Below are positions 23,901 to 37,751 of a stretch of DNA of 64,000 nucleotides, in pieces. Origin of the DNA: Dicaeum eximium (Eukaryota; Chordata; Aves; Passeriformes; Dicaeidae). Numbering within the stretch: the first letter of the stretch is position 1; each line of letters opens with the position of its first letter. The notes under the pieces were generated by a model, which searched no databases, had not been told where the DNA came from, and was given only the letters and a program-made list of their open reading frames with translations. The translations under genes and the position numbers were made by a program. The stretch spans positions 692,411 through 756,410 of the forward strand of contig VWZP01002415.1 of assembly GCA_013396995.1 (NCBI GenBank), written 5' to 3'.

Positions 23901-26900
23901 TGAGATTTGGGATGGTCGTAATAATTTTCAAACACTTCAGATTAGGTGCATATTCTAAAAAGATCTTGAAAGTTTATCTTTAAAATTAATAATCTTGTAG
24001 TCTCATATCTGGAGTAATCAACATTTGCTCCACTGCACAGATTTTTTTTCACTTTTGTTTAAGGTGGTCCTTTTAATATTAATCCTAATAATGTTGTACC
24101 TCACTTAATCGTTCTCATATTTGAGTAACTGATCTGTTAAGATGAGTCAAACACAATGAAGGCTTTGATTTGCATAAATTTTGATTATTTTTAATTTATG
24201 GCAGGCAAGATATTATTAATTTATTTAATAAAAACAATGCTATAATTCATATTCATTGGCTACAGTATAAATCTGGAAAAAGGACATAATGGGTTCAGGA
24301 AAATTTTGAAAAAATCTTCACAGCTGGAAATGGGTCATAAAAATTATTATACCTTGACTATTTGTAAAAAACTTCAGAATCTTTCTATCTTAAAGGCATG
24401 TGTGTGGTATATGTCAGGTAAAACTAATTCATATAGCAGTAAGGATAACTGGTACTACCTGGAAAATCTTTGAGTCTGCCTTCATAATCAAGTAGTTGCT
24501 TCATCATCTGCATTTTTGAGAGTAAATTTACATTTTAAATCATTGAAAACATTCACTGTTTATAAGCAAATACAGTATAATCAGCAAGAGAGAAAATTTA
24601 TGAGAGTAATTGCTGAAGCAATAACAAAAGAAAATGCTACATGAACAGAGAGACACAAGAGGCCTGGAAATATCAATCTGTATTGTGTCTCTTCCCCCGG
24701 CCCTGCTTCTCACCCCAGCTCATCCACATGCTCTGGGAAACAGATATCACTTAATATGACTCATCTGGAGCAGGGTCCATGTGGATAGGCCAACCTGTTA
24801 TGTGCATGCCTTATTAGCCAGGAGGTTGCTATGAAATAGGAATACAATGACTGAGCTGTGCCTTCCTCAGAGGAGTCATAAATTTCTCCTTTATCCTGAT
24901 ATTTGTTTCCATTAGACTAGGAAGAAAACATCTTTGAGTACTCCACTGTTTTTCAAAGCCAGTTAAAACTATCTAACTTCAAAAATAATGGGGGGAAGAG
25001 ACTTGGTAAAGGGATCAATGTGAAAACTATATAAAAGTCTTTTTTTTATTTATATTTTTTAGGAATTCAGGTCTAAAAGGATTATAAGTTGAAGCATTCA
25101 TGCTCTGTTTTATTATTCTTGGTTTTTTACCCATCCCAAATGCAAAAAACTGAGATGTTGATTAATTTCTAAAGTAAACAAGTTTTTCACAGCTCATAAC
25201 TTGAACCCTGACTTGCAGTGAGCATCGAGTCTGTTAAAAGCCCCACAGGACTCAGTGGGGTTGAAATGTCTCTGATAGAAATGTGGAGCTGCCTACTTAG
25301 GTTGTTTTAATGACAATATTTACTCAACCAATATTTCTTTGGTAGCTCAGCACCTCATAAACTGCAAGTTCTTTATTTTAATCTCTGTGAAGCACAGAGG
25401 CTCCTAGTTTACACATAAGATACTTGTTAAAGTTACCTCCACCAAGGGAGATGACTTTTAGTGCTGTCGCAGTAAATTTCCAGCTGCCAGGTGCCTAAAG
25501 AGACATGATTCTTCAGCAGGTATTTGATTTCTTTGTTCTGCAAAGCTGAGCAATTTAAGTGCCCACAGCAGGGCAGATGATGTGTTAGGGTACCCCACCT
25601 TGTCTCCAGATGCCACTCCAGAAAGAAACACACCTCCAAACCGACTGTGCTGTGTCTGTCTGCTCCACATTGACATCCTGGCAACCAAGGCCATCTCCAC
25701 TGGCACTTGGCACCTGTATTTATGTATCTATGTCCCACCATAGATGGGGAGTTCACAAGAACCAGGAATCTATGCAGAGATGAGATCAAAAGATCTTCGA
25801 AAAAAATTAAGCCCAGGATAGGCAGGAACATAAGAAAAAGTACTGAAGGATTCAAAATTTGTGACATTTTTTAGGGTTTGGGTATGAAGTGGGTATTTTT
25901 CACCCAGTGTTCACCAGGAAGATACTGCCCACACTGAGAGCTGTAGACATGAATTTTATAAGACTTTGCTTTTTCACTGACAAGGTAAGAAAGATCTGTA
26001 TACTTGAGCCAAAATGATCTGATTTGTCATAAAGAACATCTGGAGGAAAGGAAGAAATTGGACCTCTCTCTTCTGTCAGCTAAAGCACTGGCCCATCCAA
26101 CCTTACAGCACACTAGCCTGAAAAACAGTATCATAACAATGCCAACTAAATCTCTATTTGTTTGATTCTTTATTTTGATTTTATATTTTTTGTCTTGGAA
26201 ATGATTCTCAGAGAAGTCTAACTATATCAAAGAGGTTTAAAGAGAACAAAAGGGATACAGACATTCTGGGAATTGAAAGACAAAGCTTGAAAAGAAGATT
26301 GGAGGAGGTTAAATGGGAGCCATTTGTGCAATTGGGAAGTACCACTCAAGAAAAGTCTTGCTTCCTTTAGTTCTAGTACCAGAACTGATGAGTGTTAAAT
26401 GCATTGGCACTGCAGAATGATTGGTAAAAGAACTGAAAAGCAAAATAAATGGCAGCCCTTACTTTCCCTAATTAAAGCGGTTTAGTTAGAGCAATTTACT
26501 GTCACGATTAATGCAGCAGCAGCCAGGCAGATGTGATCTATTAAATTGTTCTGCTTTTGCCAAAAGGAATTAATTCAGTACAACTGGATTTTATAAAATC
26601 TTCATTGAATCTAAACATCTGCAGCTAAATCTTCACAACTTTATGCCATTTTTTACATTCTTTTTCTAAATGTTTTATTACCAGAGCATATTCTGTGCTT
26701 TAAGGTATTTATAAATATGCATTCCTTTATCTGTGTTCTCTATTGAGAACACAGTTACACTGTAAGGTTTTGTCTAGATAACAGCAGCAATTATTTCCAT
26801 CTCACCAAGAACAGGAAAAATCAAGAAAGCTACAGTTTAAATGGCTCTGGACCTCCATCTAGTGAGAAGAATAATAGTGCATGTTTTTACGTTAAAAGAT

Positions 26901-27723
26901 TTTCATAAGGGCAATTGTGCTTAGCTTCCAGAAAAGGTGTGGATACATTTGCATAAAATACAAAGGAAACGGTTACATTTTATGCGAAAACCTTTACAAA
27001 ATCCATAATTTCAGTTTAAGTGTCAGTGATTGGTCACAGATCTTAGTAAAGAAAAAAGACATAGATAAAAACCTGCTGTAGTCAGACATATGTGAGAGCT
27101 GATCTTGTATTGCAATGCCACGCTCCACTGTCTATCCAGTTTGAAGACTCAAAAGTCCTCTCAAGCCCCTCTTCTGCACAGATTTGGGTGAAACACACCA
27201 AGCAAGGGCTGGATTCTAAAGATTCAAAGATAAGCGCCTACAGATCTTTCCAGATATGCCTAAGTCTGTATTTTTAAGACAAGGTGTTAAGTGCCTGACT
27301 CCTCTTAAGCATCATGGCAGATGTCTGTCTGCACCTATTGCCACATAAGAGCCTGTAAAACTTGTCCTGAGGAGCCAGACTGATGCTCTGCTCTTCTTCC
27401 CATCTGGAGGGGAGCAGAACTGCAGATTTAGTGTCTGCTCACTGATGCACCTGCAGTAATGACAGTTCCACAGGGGGCTGCATCAAGGAAATCTCCTGAG
27501 CATGCCTCATGACATCACTGTAAAAATTTTATCATTTGATTTCATAGCTTCACTTCACTTTAAAAATTTTGGACATCATCATAAAATCTAAGGCACAAGC
27601 CAGTGTTCAAAGCAATGCTCAGTTCTTGTTTTAAAGGTGGTACCACTACACAAACAGAAGCTCTGCATAGCACCAAAGTAAACCCCAGGTAATGTCTATA
27701 AAGAGAAAAACAACTCCTTCCTC

Positions 27724-27739
27724 AAAAAAAAAAAAAAAA
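27724..27739. repeat. Poly(A) run
   Basis: Sixteen consecutive A residues with no recognisable attached element. Confidence 0.85.
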
Positions 27740-30700
27740 GGCACATATAATTGGACAGTGTTCATGACTTGCAAATTATAGAAAACTGAGATATGTTTAT
27801 CCAGACTGAAACTCTCTAAATAAAAGATAAAGACATTAGGCATTCAATGAATTACATCTAGACACCTCGACAGTTACCAAGGTAGCTTAAAATACCCTTT
27901 AATGTGTTGAGCTGTTAAATTGCAGAATCTGTATTTGGCACACAAATCAAAGTATCCAGCTTAGCTCACATGGATGCCTCTTACAAAATCCTGTCTAATA
28001 ACTGTGTCTGGTTTTTTTCTGCATTAGCAAATGGGAGTCTGACAGATTAGACATTGGTTCTGTTTATTAAGGTGCTCCAGACTGTTTTTAAGAGGACTGG
28101 GGAATTCATTTTCCTTTTTCTGTGGAATTACCTCAGGGCACTGAGAGAGTATTGGCATTCTATTGATCCTGTCTTATAACCTTACTACAGAATAAATGTA
28201 TCTGTCCAAAGTTAAGGTACATCAGCTATTTAAATCCATGTCTTAAACCATGCAAAGAAGATTGGTTTAAACAGTAAAGAAGGCCATGTCTGGGAGGGAT
28301 GCCCAAGAATATTAGAGTTTACAAAAATTCAGATAGACTGGAATGGTTTCTTTGTAGCTGTAATTATAAACATACCATAATGAAGTCTAAAAAGTTACTA
28401 TTGCTAATCAGGGAAATCTATCAATCATTTGAGAAATGTTCCTCAAACAATGCAACATTCTGGAAATAGAAGATGAGGAATTATTGTAGAAATTGTTGAG
28501 AAGAAAAGGAGGAAAATCTCTTAAATTCCTCCTGAACACTGCATATAGTTTCTGTCTCTTCATCTTGAAGATAACAGGCAAGGGTACAGGAAAGGATGAC
28601 TGAAAGGATGGAAGATAGGAAATAGTTTCCTAAGAGCTTTGGAATAGATTTCTGACAAGGAAATACTGACTAAATTAGGATACTTTGGTTGAAAGGACAC
28701 AACTGGGAGAGGATACAAATGACTCTACCCATCACAGTGCCAGTAGAAAAGGGAAACGCTATTCAGGATCATGAAAGCTTGGCCCCACCTTTGCTCCCTC
28801 CTTTTCTTGTGCCATTTTTGTGTTGGAGGAAAGCCTTCCTGTGTCCTTGGGGCTCCCAGGTGCCTGGGCAAGGAATCCACTGAGTGGGTTTTTCTCATGA
28901 GGGCCTTACAACAACAGCCAATGCCTTTGACAGCAGGATGAACCTTTAACAGGAGGGACATTGAACAAAACCAAGGTTCCAGGCTGTGTAAAATGGGCAA
29001 GGCTTTACTGGGCCTTGGCCAGACTCACCACATCCCCAAACTATAGCTGGAGTTCCTCCACTACGCTCTCACTATACTGCCACCTGGCTTTAGATTGTGC
29101 TCATTTTATAAGCCCTGAAAGTGCTTTTCCAGGGCAATGTTCTGCCTCACCCTCATCTTTCTGATGTAGAAATAAAGTCCAGGTGCCATTCATTAGCTCC
29201 TAGTTTGTATAATTTTCAATTTTGAAGACCATTATTACAAGAAAAAGATGCAAAATCTTAATTTTGGAAGAAAACAAGGTGGCACTTTTCTTTCTGACTC
29301 CCTAAAGTTTCCTTGCTTATCCTCGGACTTCAAGAGCTTTTGTAACCCTGCTGAAGTTCAGGAGCAAAACACAACCACACAGGATAAATACCCACCTTTA
29401 TTAAATTTCTTCAGGTATTAAGATGTCAAGAATTTATAAAACATGTCAGAGAAGTTTATATAATTTCCTTACGTACAATAAAAAGATATATGTATATATA
29501 TGTCATTAAAATTGCCTCTGATGAAATAGTGACAGTAAGATGAAGAGCTATTTAATGAATATTGAGCTTTGCTGCACGCAAACTGGGCATAGAAATGCAT
29601 AAACAAATGTCAGATGCATCATTAATGACATGGCATTTTTTCTTCCTCTGTCCTCACTCCCTGAATACTGTGAAGCCCACGTAAGTCTTAAGAAACTTCC
29701 TGTATTATTGTCAGCCACAGACCTGACACCTCACTTAGAATAAAAATATCAAGGCAGTGTGCTTCTTTTGGTTGAAACTCTTCTCTTTATTAGCAGGAGA
29801 TTTGTACTACCAGATGCCATTTATACCTTCCCTTCTTCCCTATCCTAATTTAAAACATTACTTTTCAAGGCTTCACAGAGGTAAAGGATCAAGAACAGCT
29901 TATTAACTAGCATAACACAAAAGAAATCCAGGACTGGAAATGAAACAGGAAGGTTGCAAGAACACAAAGACTGTGTACATGAAACCACTGATTTCCTGAG
30001 GCTCATTGCACCTTGCTGTCGTTCGCTTTAAAGTGCCTTAGCTTGTCTGCAACCACCACTACCTGCACATAAAAATATTCTTGTACACTTAATAGAAGAA
30101 AAATGTGCTAAATTCTGAGGGCTTTATGTCAAAAAATCCACCCAAACTTCCTCTTGAAACTCAAAAGCCTATGACTGCAAGGAATCACTTCACCTGGATA
30201 AGGTATCTGAATCATGGCCATAAGATTACAAGGCTCTGCAGCCACATGTACAGTTATAGTCTACATTCCTCTTGGTATGTTTGGTATTCAAAGTTACCCC
30301 ATTGCTCTGTTATCTTGTGAGGAAGTAAGGAAGGACTGCACATTCATACACACACATAAATATTCACACAGAAACTTATAATTTGTGTCTATATATCCTA
30401 GTCATTCTCTGGTGTTCACCCATTTTTAGTGCAGCTGTCATACTTCATTACTTCTTAAATTCAAAATAAAGTCAATTATTATTCCTTTGTTCTGGTCTGT
30501 TATTTTTTTATTTGTTTGAATTTATTCTATGTGAATATATTATAACACTCTGCAGTTATAATTTACTTTTTAAATTTAAATTCCCCAAATATTATGCATG
30601 TGTGGATTAACTTAAGAGATAAAAATGAGGGGGTGATGTTCTGAATATGCTATTACTTTGTTCCCAGCATATGTAGTAACTTTTTGCCATTTTAATTTCT

Positions 30701-31410
30701 TATGTTTTTAAGTTCCTCACTACATTTCCTTTTGTCCAGTTCAGAAAAGCCACTCTTACATACAGCAGGCTCAGGTGTGCTTCTTCACAACTATTTTTAG
30801 TATGCCCTTGCACTAAGATTTATACCATTCTCTGGAGGCGTCTGTCTCTCTACACTGATTAAATTGGCAGGCTGTATGATTAAGCTTCTAATTTAGGCTT
30901 CTCCATGCTGGGTTTAGGCACAGGCTGTTCTCAAGGGTCCTGGCCACATCACCTGCATATCTGGCATCATTAAGGAAAGCACTTTCCTTCTTACAAAAAA
31001 TCTTCACTGCACAGACAGTGACAATTTATTAAGCCATGGGAACAGCAAAATTCAGCAGTGCCTGACCTTCATGAGAAGACTTTGGCCACTTCAAAGGGAT
31101 ATCTCAAGCCAGCTGCCTGTGATTTTCTAAGTCCCAGATCAGCATTTCAACACACAACTTGAGTTCAGCTGATGAAGACTGCATATGGGAAGAGTGAACA
31201 CGTACAAAGCCCACCATGCAACGCAAGGCTCCTATTCAGGCATTATGAGTCAAGAGGATGCTACTGTCAGTACTGCCAGGAGCTAGTCTCTGTTCCTGTT
31301 CCCTCTTTTTATCCCAGATCTTGCCATAAGAGCCATCCATCATCTTTCCCAGTGTTATTCTTCGTAACAGAAATATGTCGTGTATTTTCATCCTAAATTT
31401 CTTACATGAT

Positions 31411-32936
31411 TGTCAATATCACAGAATTTTATAATTAAGATAGGGATGGAGAATTTTAAATATTTTCCTTTTTTCAAACATGAAAACAAAAACATTTCCA
31501 ACCCCTTGATCCTTAACCATCCATTGATAGTATCACCTAATTTTTTAGGTTTGAAAAAACCTCAGATTATTGAATCTAACATTAACCCAGTACTGCCATA
31601 TTCACCACTAAACAATGTCCCTAAGTCAATGTCTTTTTAATATCTCCAGGGGTGGTGACTCAACCATTTTTCTAAGCAGCCTGTTCCAGTGCTTGACAAC
31701 CCCCTTTTGTGAAGAAATTGTACCTAATATTCAATCTACACCCCCCCTGGAGCAACTTGAGACTGTTTCCTCTTGTCCTATTGCTTGTTACCTGAACAAC
31801 AATGTCTCTCCCGAGCCTCCTTTTTCCCCTCAGCTGCTCCTCAAAAGAATTTTGCTCCAGACCCTTCACCAGCCTTTCTCTGGATACCCTCCAGCACATC
31901 CATGTGTTTCTTGTAGTGAGGGGTCCAACATTGAACACAGGATTCAAGGTGCAGTCTCCCAACTCAGAGGGGCTGGATACCCAGAGAACAACTGGTCTTG
32001 CTGTTAAAGACTGAGGCAAAAAATACTTTAAGTACCTCAGTATCTTCATCATCCTTTGAAGCTATATTTCGCCCCACACCCAATAAAGGATGGAGAGTCT
32101 CCTTAGGCCTCAGTGTGTTGCTGATTTATTTATAGAAACACTTATTGTGTTGTACAGAGGTGGCCAGATTAAATTCTAGTTTGGCTTTTCTCCCTGCAAC
32201 ACCTCACATCATCCTTGTAGTCCTCCTGAATTGCTGCCCCATCTCTCAAAGGTCATACACTCTTGTTTTTTCCCTAAGCTCCAGACAAAGCTCTGTCCAG
32301 CCAGGCTGGTCATCCCTGCTGGCTCATCCTTCAGCACGTGTGAATGGCCTGCTCCTGTACTTTTAAGATATCTTTCCTGAAGAATGTCCAGTCTTCCTGA
32401 ACTCCTTTGCCTTTCAGGACTATCTTCTGACTCTTTCAGCCAGGTTCCTAAGGAGGCCATGCCTGCCACACAGAAGTCCAAGCTCACAGTTCAGCTGGCA
32501 CCCATCCTTACTTCTCTGAGAATTGAAAACTATCATTTTATCGCTGTGCCCAGCATCACCCACCAGTCCTCCTGTGCACATGAACAGCAGGTGCAGCAGG
32601 GAGCCTTCCCCAGCTGCCTCCCCCACCGGTTGTGTTAAGAGATTATCTTCCACATGCTCCAGGAATGTCCTGGACTCCTTCCTCTCTGCTGCTCTGCTTC
32701 CAACAGACATTTGGTAAGCTGAAGTTCCCCACAAGAGCAAGGCTAGTGATTGTGAGACTTCTGCCAGCTGCATATAGAATATTTCCTCAACATCCAAATC
32801 CTGTTTGGGTGGTCCCTAGCAGACTTCCACCATGATGTCTGCCCTGCTGACCCTCTCTGTGATTCTTACCCATAAGAACACAACCCTGTCATCACCATCA
32901 TGGTGGACTCCCATGAAATCCTTTCCTGGTGGAAGA
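31411..32936 (-). mobile_element. CR1 LINE, internally deleted copy
   Basis: This is an older CR1 copy in minus orientation. Its 3' part (about 31411-31980) shows CAGCCTGTTCCAGTGCTTGA and AGGGGTCCAACATTGAACAC. Near 31985-32010 it jumps to a region normally well upstream in CR1 (AAGACTGAGGCAAAAAATAC), so the stretch encoding most of the reverse transcriptase is missing. The rest (about 32010-32920) matches the CR1 segment upstream of that stretch, for example AAGTTCCCCACAAGAGCAAG and GTGATTCTTACCCATAAG. All ORFs in it are broken. Confidence 0.85.
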
Positions 32937-34811
32937 AACCCTGCTGCCATCGGCAGGGACACCTTCCACTAGATCAGTTTGCCCAGAGCCCCATACAACC
33001 TGGCCTCATACACTTCCAGGAATGAGGTATCCACAGCTTCCTTGGGAAGTGGCTATTCCAGTGGCTCACCACTCTCACAGTAAGGAATTTCTTCATATAT
33101 CTAATCTAAACTCACCCTCTTTCATTTTAAAGCCATTATGCCTTGTCCTATCACTACATGCCTCTTAAAAAGGCTCTCTCTGGCCTTCCTGTAAGCCCCC
33201 TTAGGTACTGGAATATGCTATAAGGTCTCCCCAGAGCCTTCTCTTCTCCAGGCTGAACAATTCCAACTCTCTAAGCCTGTCTTCATGTGGCCCTCCTCTG
33301 GACTTGCTCCAGCATTTTAATATCTTTCTTAAGCTGGGGATGCCAGAGCCAGTCATATCATTCCAGGTGGCGTCTCAGAGGGAGTCTCCCCTCCCTTGCC
33401 CTGCAGGCCACTCTCCTTTTGATGCAGTCCAGGATATGTTTGGCTCTCTGGGCTGCAAGTGCACATTGCTGGCCATGTCCAACTTCTTATCCACCAACAC
33501 TCTGAAGTCCTTCTAGTCAGGGCTGCTCTCAGTTCCTACCCTGCCCAGCCTGCATTTGTGCTTGGGATCACCCCAACCCTGGTGCAGCACCTTGCACTTG
33601 GCCTTGTTGAACTTCATGAGGTTCCCCTCGGCCCACTTCTCAAGCCTGCCAAGGTCCCTCTGGATGGCATCCCTTCCCTGCAGTGTGTCAACTGCACCAC
33701 ACAGCTTGGTGTCACTTGCAACATGCTGAGGGACAATATCCGTGTCACCAACAAGGATGAACAGTGCCAGTTCCAATAATGGCCCCTGAACACCACTTGT
33801 CACTGCTGTCCACTTGGATATCAAGCTGTTGACCACAAGCAACTCTTTGAGTTTGACTACCCAGGAATTTCTTATCCACCGAGTAGTTCATCTATCAAAT
33901 CCATGTTTCTCCAGTTTAGAGACAAGGATATCATGCAGGACAGTGCCAAATGTTTTGCACACTTCCAAGGACATGATGTCAATTGTTCTGACAGTACTCC
34001 TCAATGATGTATTCATACCACAGAAGGACACCAAATTTATCCTTAGTGAAGCCATACTGGCTGTCACAAATGACCTCCTTATTTTCCATGTGCCTTAGCA
34101 TATTTTCCAGGAGAATCTGCTCCATGATCATTCCAGGCACAGAGGCGAGACTGGCCAGCAGTTCTGTAGGTTGTCTTTTTTTCCCTTTTCAAAAATGAGG
34201 ATTATGTTTCCCCTTTGCCAGTCACTAGACTGCTACAGCTTCTCAAACATGATGGATAGCATATTAGCCCCTTTCATCTCCTAGCTCCCTCAGGACCTGA
34301 TGGGTGCATCCCATCAACCCCAAAGAGTTTTGCACCTCCAGGTTCCTTCGATGAGCTGGTCTTCCCCTAAAACAGACAGTTCTTCAATCTCCCAGTGACT
34401 TAGGTGGTGTGGCTGGTGTGGTGATTGTTGGTGAAGACTGAGGCAAAAATATTGTTGAGTACCTCAGCCTTCTCTATGTCCCAGGTAACCAGTTCTCCTC
34501 TTTCCTTACAGAGAGGGAAGAAATTTTCCCTAGTCTTCCTTTTATCATTTACATACCTATAGAAGCTTTTTCTTGTTGCCCTTGATAGCCCTGGCCAGAA
34601 TTAATTCTATTACAGCTTTAGCTTTCCCGACCTGATCCCTGTCTGCTCAGAGAATTTCTCTATATTCCTCCCAAGTTGCCTTTCCTTGCTTCCATCCTCT
34701 GTGGGCTTCCTTTTAGTGTTTGAGTTTGTCCAGAAGCATCTTGTTCTCTTTGGGAGGCATCTTTGGGATGAACTTGGAGGAGGTGACCCTTATTTACCAG
34801 CTTTCTTGGGC
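32937..34811 (-). mobile_element. CR1 LINE, 1.9-kb copy with decayed reverse transcriptase
   Basis: This second CR1 copy in minus orientation abuts the previous one. Moving right it runs from the 3' noncoding part (GGCAGGGACACCTTCCACTA, near 32952) into the ORF2 reverse transcriptase and further upstream, and stops near AGCTTTCTTGGGCCC at about 34811. On the minus strand, codons at 33513-33842 read landmarks such as KWxxVTSGV, DTKLCGAVDTL, RDAIQRDL and LMKFNKAKCKVLH, which are CR1 reverse transcriptase. The conserved FADD active-site motif has become ASDT, and there are frameshifts and stops, so it cannot move. The terminal octamer tail is missing at the left edge. Confidence 0.92.
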
Positions 34812-37751
34812 CCTTTTATTTTTAATTTATTTTTAAATGTATGAGTCCAGGAGATAAGAGGTTGTCTAGAGAGAAAGGCAAAATTTTTTCTTCCAAGTGG
34901 TTCTCTTTAAATGTATCTTTGTTTGGTGTGTGGGATGGGGTTGTGTTGTAACTATTGCACAGTAAGAAATGAGAAGAGAAAGTTCATTAAATGAGCAGAG
35001 AAAATAAACATCAGTCAGACCAGCTTGATCTATTTCATTTTAGTATTAGAGGTCCACAGAAACGAGTGCCTCAGGAAAGTAAATATGTGGATTTCTCTGA
35101 CAGAAAGAGCAGTTGCAAACTGTAACAAACATAATAAGTAAAAAAAATTAGTCACGTGGTGAGTTTGAATGAATCACACAGAACTGTACATAGCGTGTTC
35201 ATAGCCAGGAAAGGCATTTTTCTTAATATAGCCCCTTGCTGACTCCTTTAAACACTGTTGTTATTTCTGCAACTCAAAGGTAAAAAAAACTAGCACAAAC
35301 TGAAAATGGCTATATCATTCTCCTCCCCCATCAGAGTGTAAAGTTATCTAAATTTGGATAATTTTTAGATTTACGTTATGTTCGATTACAGCATATTTTG
35401 GAAACTAAAGCCTTAGGATAAAACCAATGGCTGTGAAGGCTAAAAAAGCCTTGAAATAATAAACCCAGCTCCTGCTGGAACACAGATTCAGCACTGCAAC
35501 AGTGAGAAAGCAAAACAAATAATCACTTTGGATTGCCAGAAGATCAGGACTCCCCAGCAGCTGCCTTTTTAGTTTCTTAATGGACATCAACAGATGGAAA
35601 AACGCTGAAGAGAACAGGCTTGTTTTCTCCGCCTGCTGAATTATTTCCTTCTTATGCCTTTCTGTCTGTCTATAGTTTACAGCTCTATTTACCCAAAATT
35701 ATTAGAGCTTTTTGTGAAACAGAAACTTGGAGGAACACAGAAGGTCATGTATATTCTTGCTGATGCAGTCACCTGTGGTCTTGACACATTCTCCATTTAT
35801 TTACTACTGACACGTCAAATGGGACCTCGATTTCTTCTTTTCACTTTTGATGTAGCAAGGTAACAAAATGACAAAAACTGTCTGCCCAATTTTGTAACCT
35901 TTCTCTAGTGACATTTGTTCTGCTTTTACCAAAAATCATCACAGTCTCTACCTCCCGACACTCACTCAACCATTCAAGGGAGGTGATGGTGCCATGTGTT
36001 TCCAGACATAGGAAATAGTTTTGAGTCAAGTTCACAGTCAGAAAAGGCTTGAGAGCCTTTGAGAGAAAGGCGGGTTATTCATATTGAAGTTGCTTCACAA
36101 TGGCAAATCAACTCAGCCCTGGGTTATTTTCCAAAGCAGCTTGGCTCTGCTAGAGATTAATTTTCTCTGCAGGACTTTTGGCAATGTTGTTATAGCCTGC
36201 TGAGACACTCTGGACTGCCAAAATCCACACTAGTAAGGGTCTCCAATATGCTGTCATTTCTAGGTCAAGTTGGTTCTGAGATAAGATTTTTATAGAATAT
36301 ATCACATTTTATAGAATATATCACATAAGGCATTTCAAAAAATGAAACACCTACATTTTTATGGCCCTTCTCTGCAAAATAGGCATTGTCTAATTATCTT
36401 GAAACTTTCCCAGAAAAAAATGTACCTCTGGCCACAGGTCCACTCTACCTGGCAATTTTAGATGGAAAATACATTAAAAAAAGAACAACAAGAAAAGGAG
36501 TAATCATTTGTTGATTGGATGAAGATGAAGCAGCCAGAATTAGACTTAGAACAGAAAGCAATTCCCATTTTATCTTTGGATTTACTGCACAGCATCTGTA
36601 ATTTCACCTGTTCTCATTTTGCACGAAGACAAGGAGCAGAAAAAAAGACAGGGCTGGAGATAAGTTGAAGGAGGACATGGGCACGTGTCTCTGACTTTCA
36701 GGACCACCCAGGGGAAATTCATATAACTACTTCAGTGGCCTTTTGTCACACTGTCTTCTGCTTCTCTGAGAAGCTGGATGAACTGAGGCACATATTTAAG
36801 AGATTTTCCCAATTGCTTTCAAACTTCAATCAACTAGCCCTTTAGACAGGTCATCTAACAATCTATCAGACTTCTTCCATGAAGAAGCAATGATAGTTTT
36901 TATCTTCAATCACAAAAGTCTTAGTTCAGTGTTTCTAAATGGTTGTGGGAAGATCTGAGATCCTTTGGTTTCTAATGAAACCAGTTAACTGTGTGGACTG
37001 AAAGAGCAGCTGGGCAAGCACCCTTTGTTGGGGTGTAAACCTTGTTAATAATACTTGCAGTGGGAAATATTAGGCTGCCTTAGTCAGCATTTTATGCATC
37101 AACATTTTATTTCAGAAATTCTCTTACATGATCTTTCAGATTATTTTCACTGTGTGAGGTTTTTTAGGAAGAAGCACTCAAATTAGACTTGGAAATACTG
37201 CAAAGCAATGAGATATGCTAGGGAGAAGCCCAGGAAAAAAAAAAGACCCCACTGAAAAGAGAATGAGAAGAGGTCAGATGTGGTGTGTTATATGGGCTGG
37301 TAGTAGCCACCTGCCCAAACAGCACATGCTCAGCTCTAAGTTACTTAAGGTCTGTTCTGGCTGTCATTTAGATCCAAAGGGGAAGCTTCAGCACCCAAAT
37401 AGCTTGAGCTGGCTCCAGCAAGCTTCATAGTTCCACACATGCTTGGGTTCAGCTACCTGCTGCTTGGGGAGAGCCATTTCTTCTCCAGATGCCAAGAAGA
37501 AACCCATCAACAACACTTTTTTTTTCTACTCAGAAAGTGTCTGGAAAGGAGCATGAAGTTACATCTTGGATAAATTGAAGTAGGGCACACTAGGACAGAG
37601 TGACAAAGGAGATTTAAGTAGTAAAAAACCAATAGCTCCCATCTTGAAGGCTAGGATTACATTTCCCATTCTGAGTTTGGACACTGTATCCTACTCTCCC
37701 GGTGAAACCACTCAAGAACTCTGACAGGAAATCTTCTTGTCTAAGTTACAA
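34812..37751. other. Intergenic, no recognisable gene
   Basis: Unique-looking AT-rich sequence. The only repeat noted is a 17-bp direct duplication at 36291-36326. No coding feature is supported. Confidence 0.5.
36291..36326. repeat. 17-bp direct repeat
   Basis: The word TATAGAATATATCACAT occurs at 36291-36307 and again at 36310-36326 with two T residues between. The copies are identical. Confidence 0.9.

Larger units (their letters stand above)
20426..31410. other. Intergenic, long unique-looking stretch
   Basis: This is about 11 kb without a gene or an obvious transposon. It contains a short CAA repeat (20890-20911), a 16-base A-run (27724-27739), and AT-rich blocks with many ATTA cores around 24100-24260, 26440-26680 and 29510-29640 that could be conserved noncoding elements. 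ORFs of 118 aa (22443-22799) and 144 aa (25433-25867) have no recognisable domain and are the length expected by chance. Confidence 0.5.

Noticed and set aside
33459..33779. Plus-strand frames of up to 106 codons
   Set aside because: Antisense shadows of the CR1 reverse transcriptase copy.
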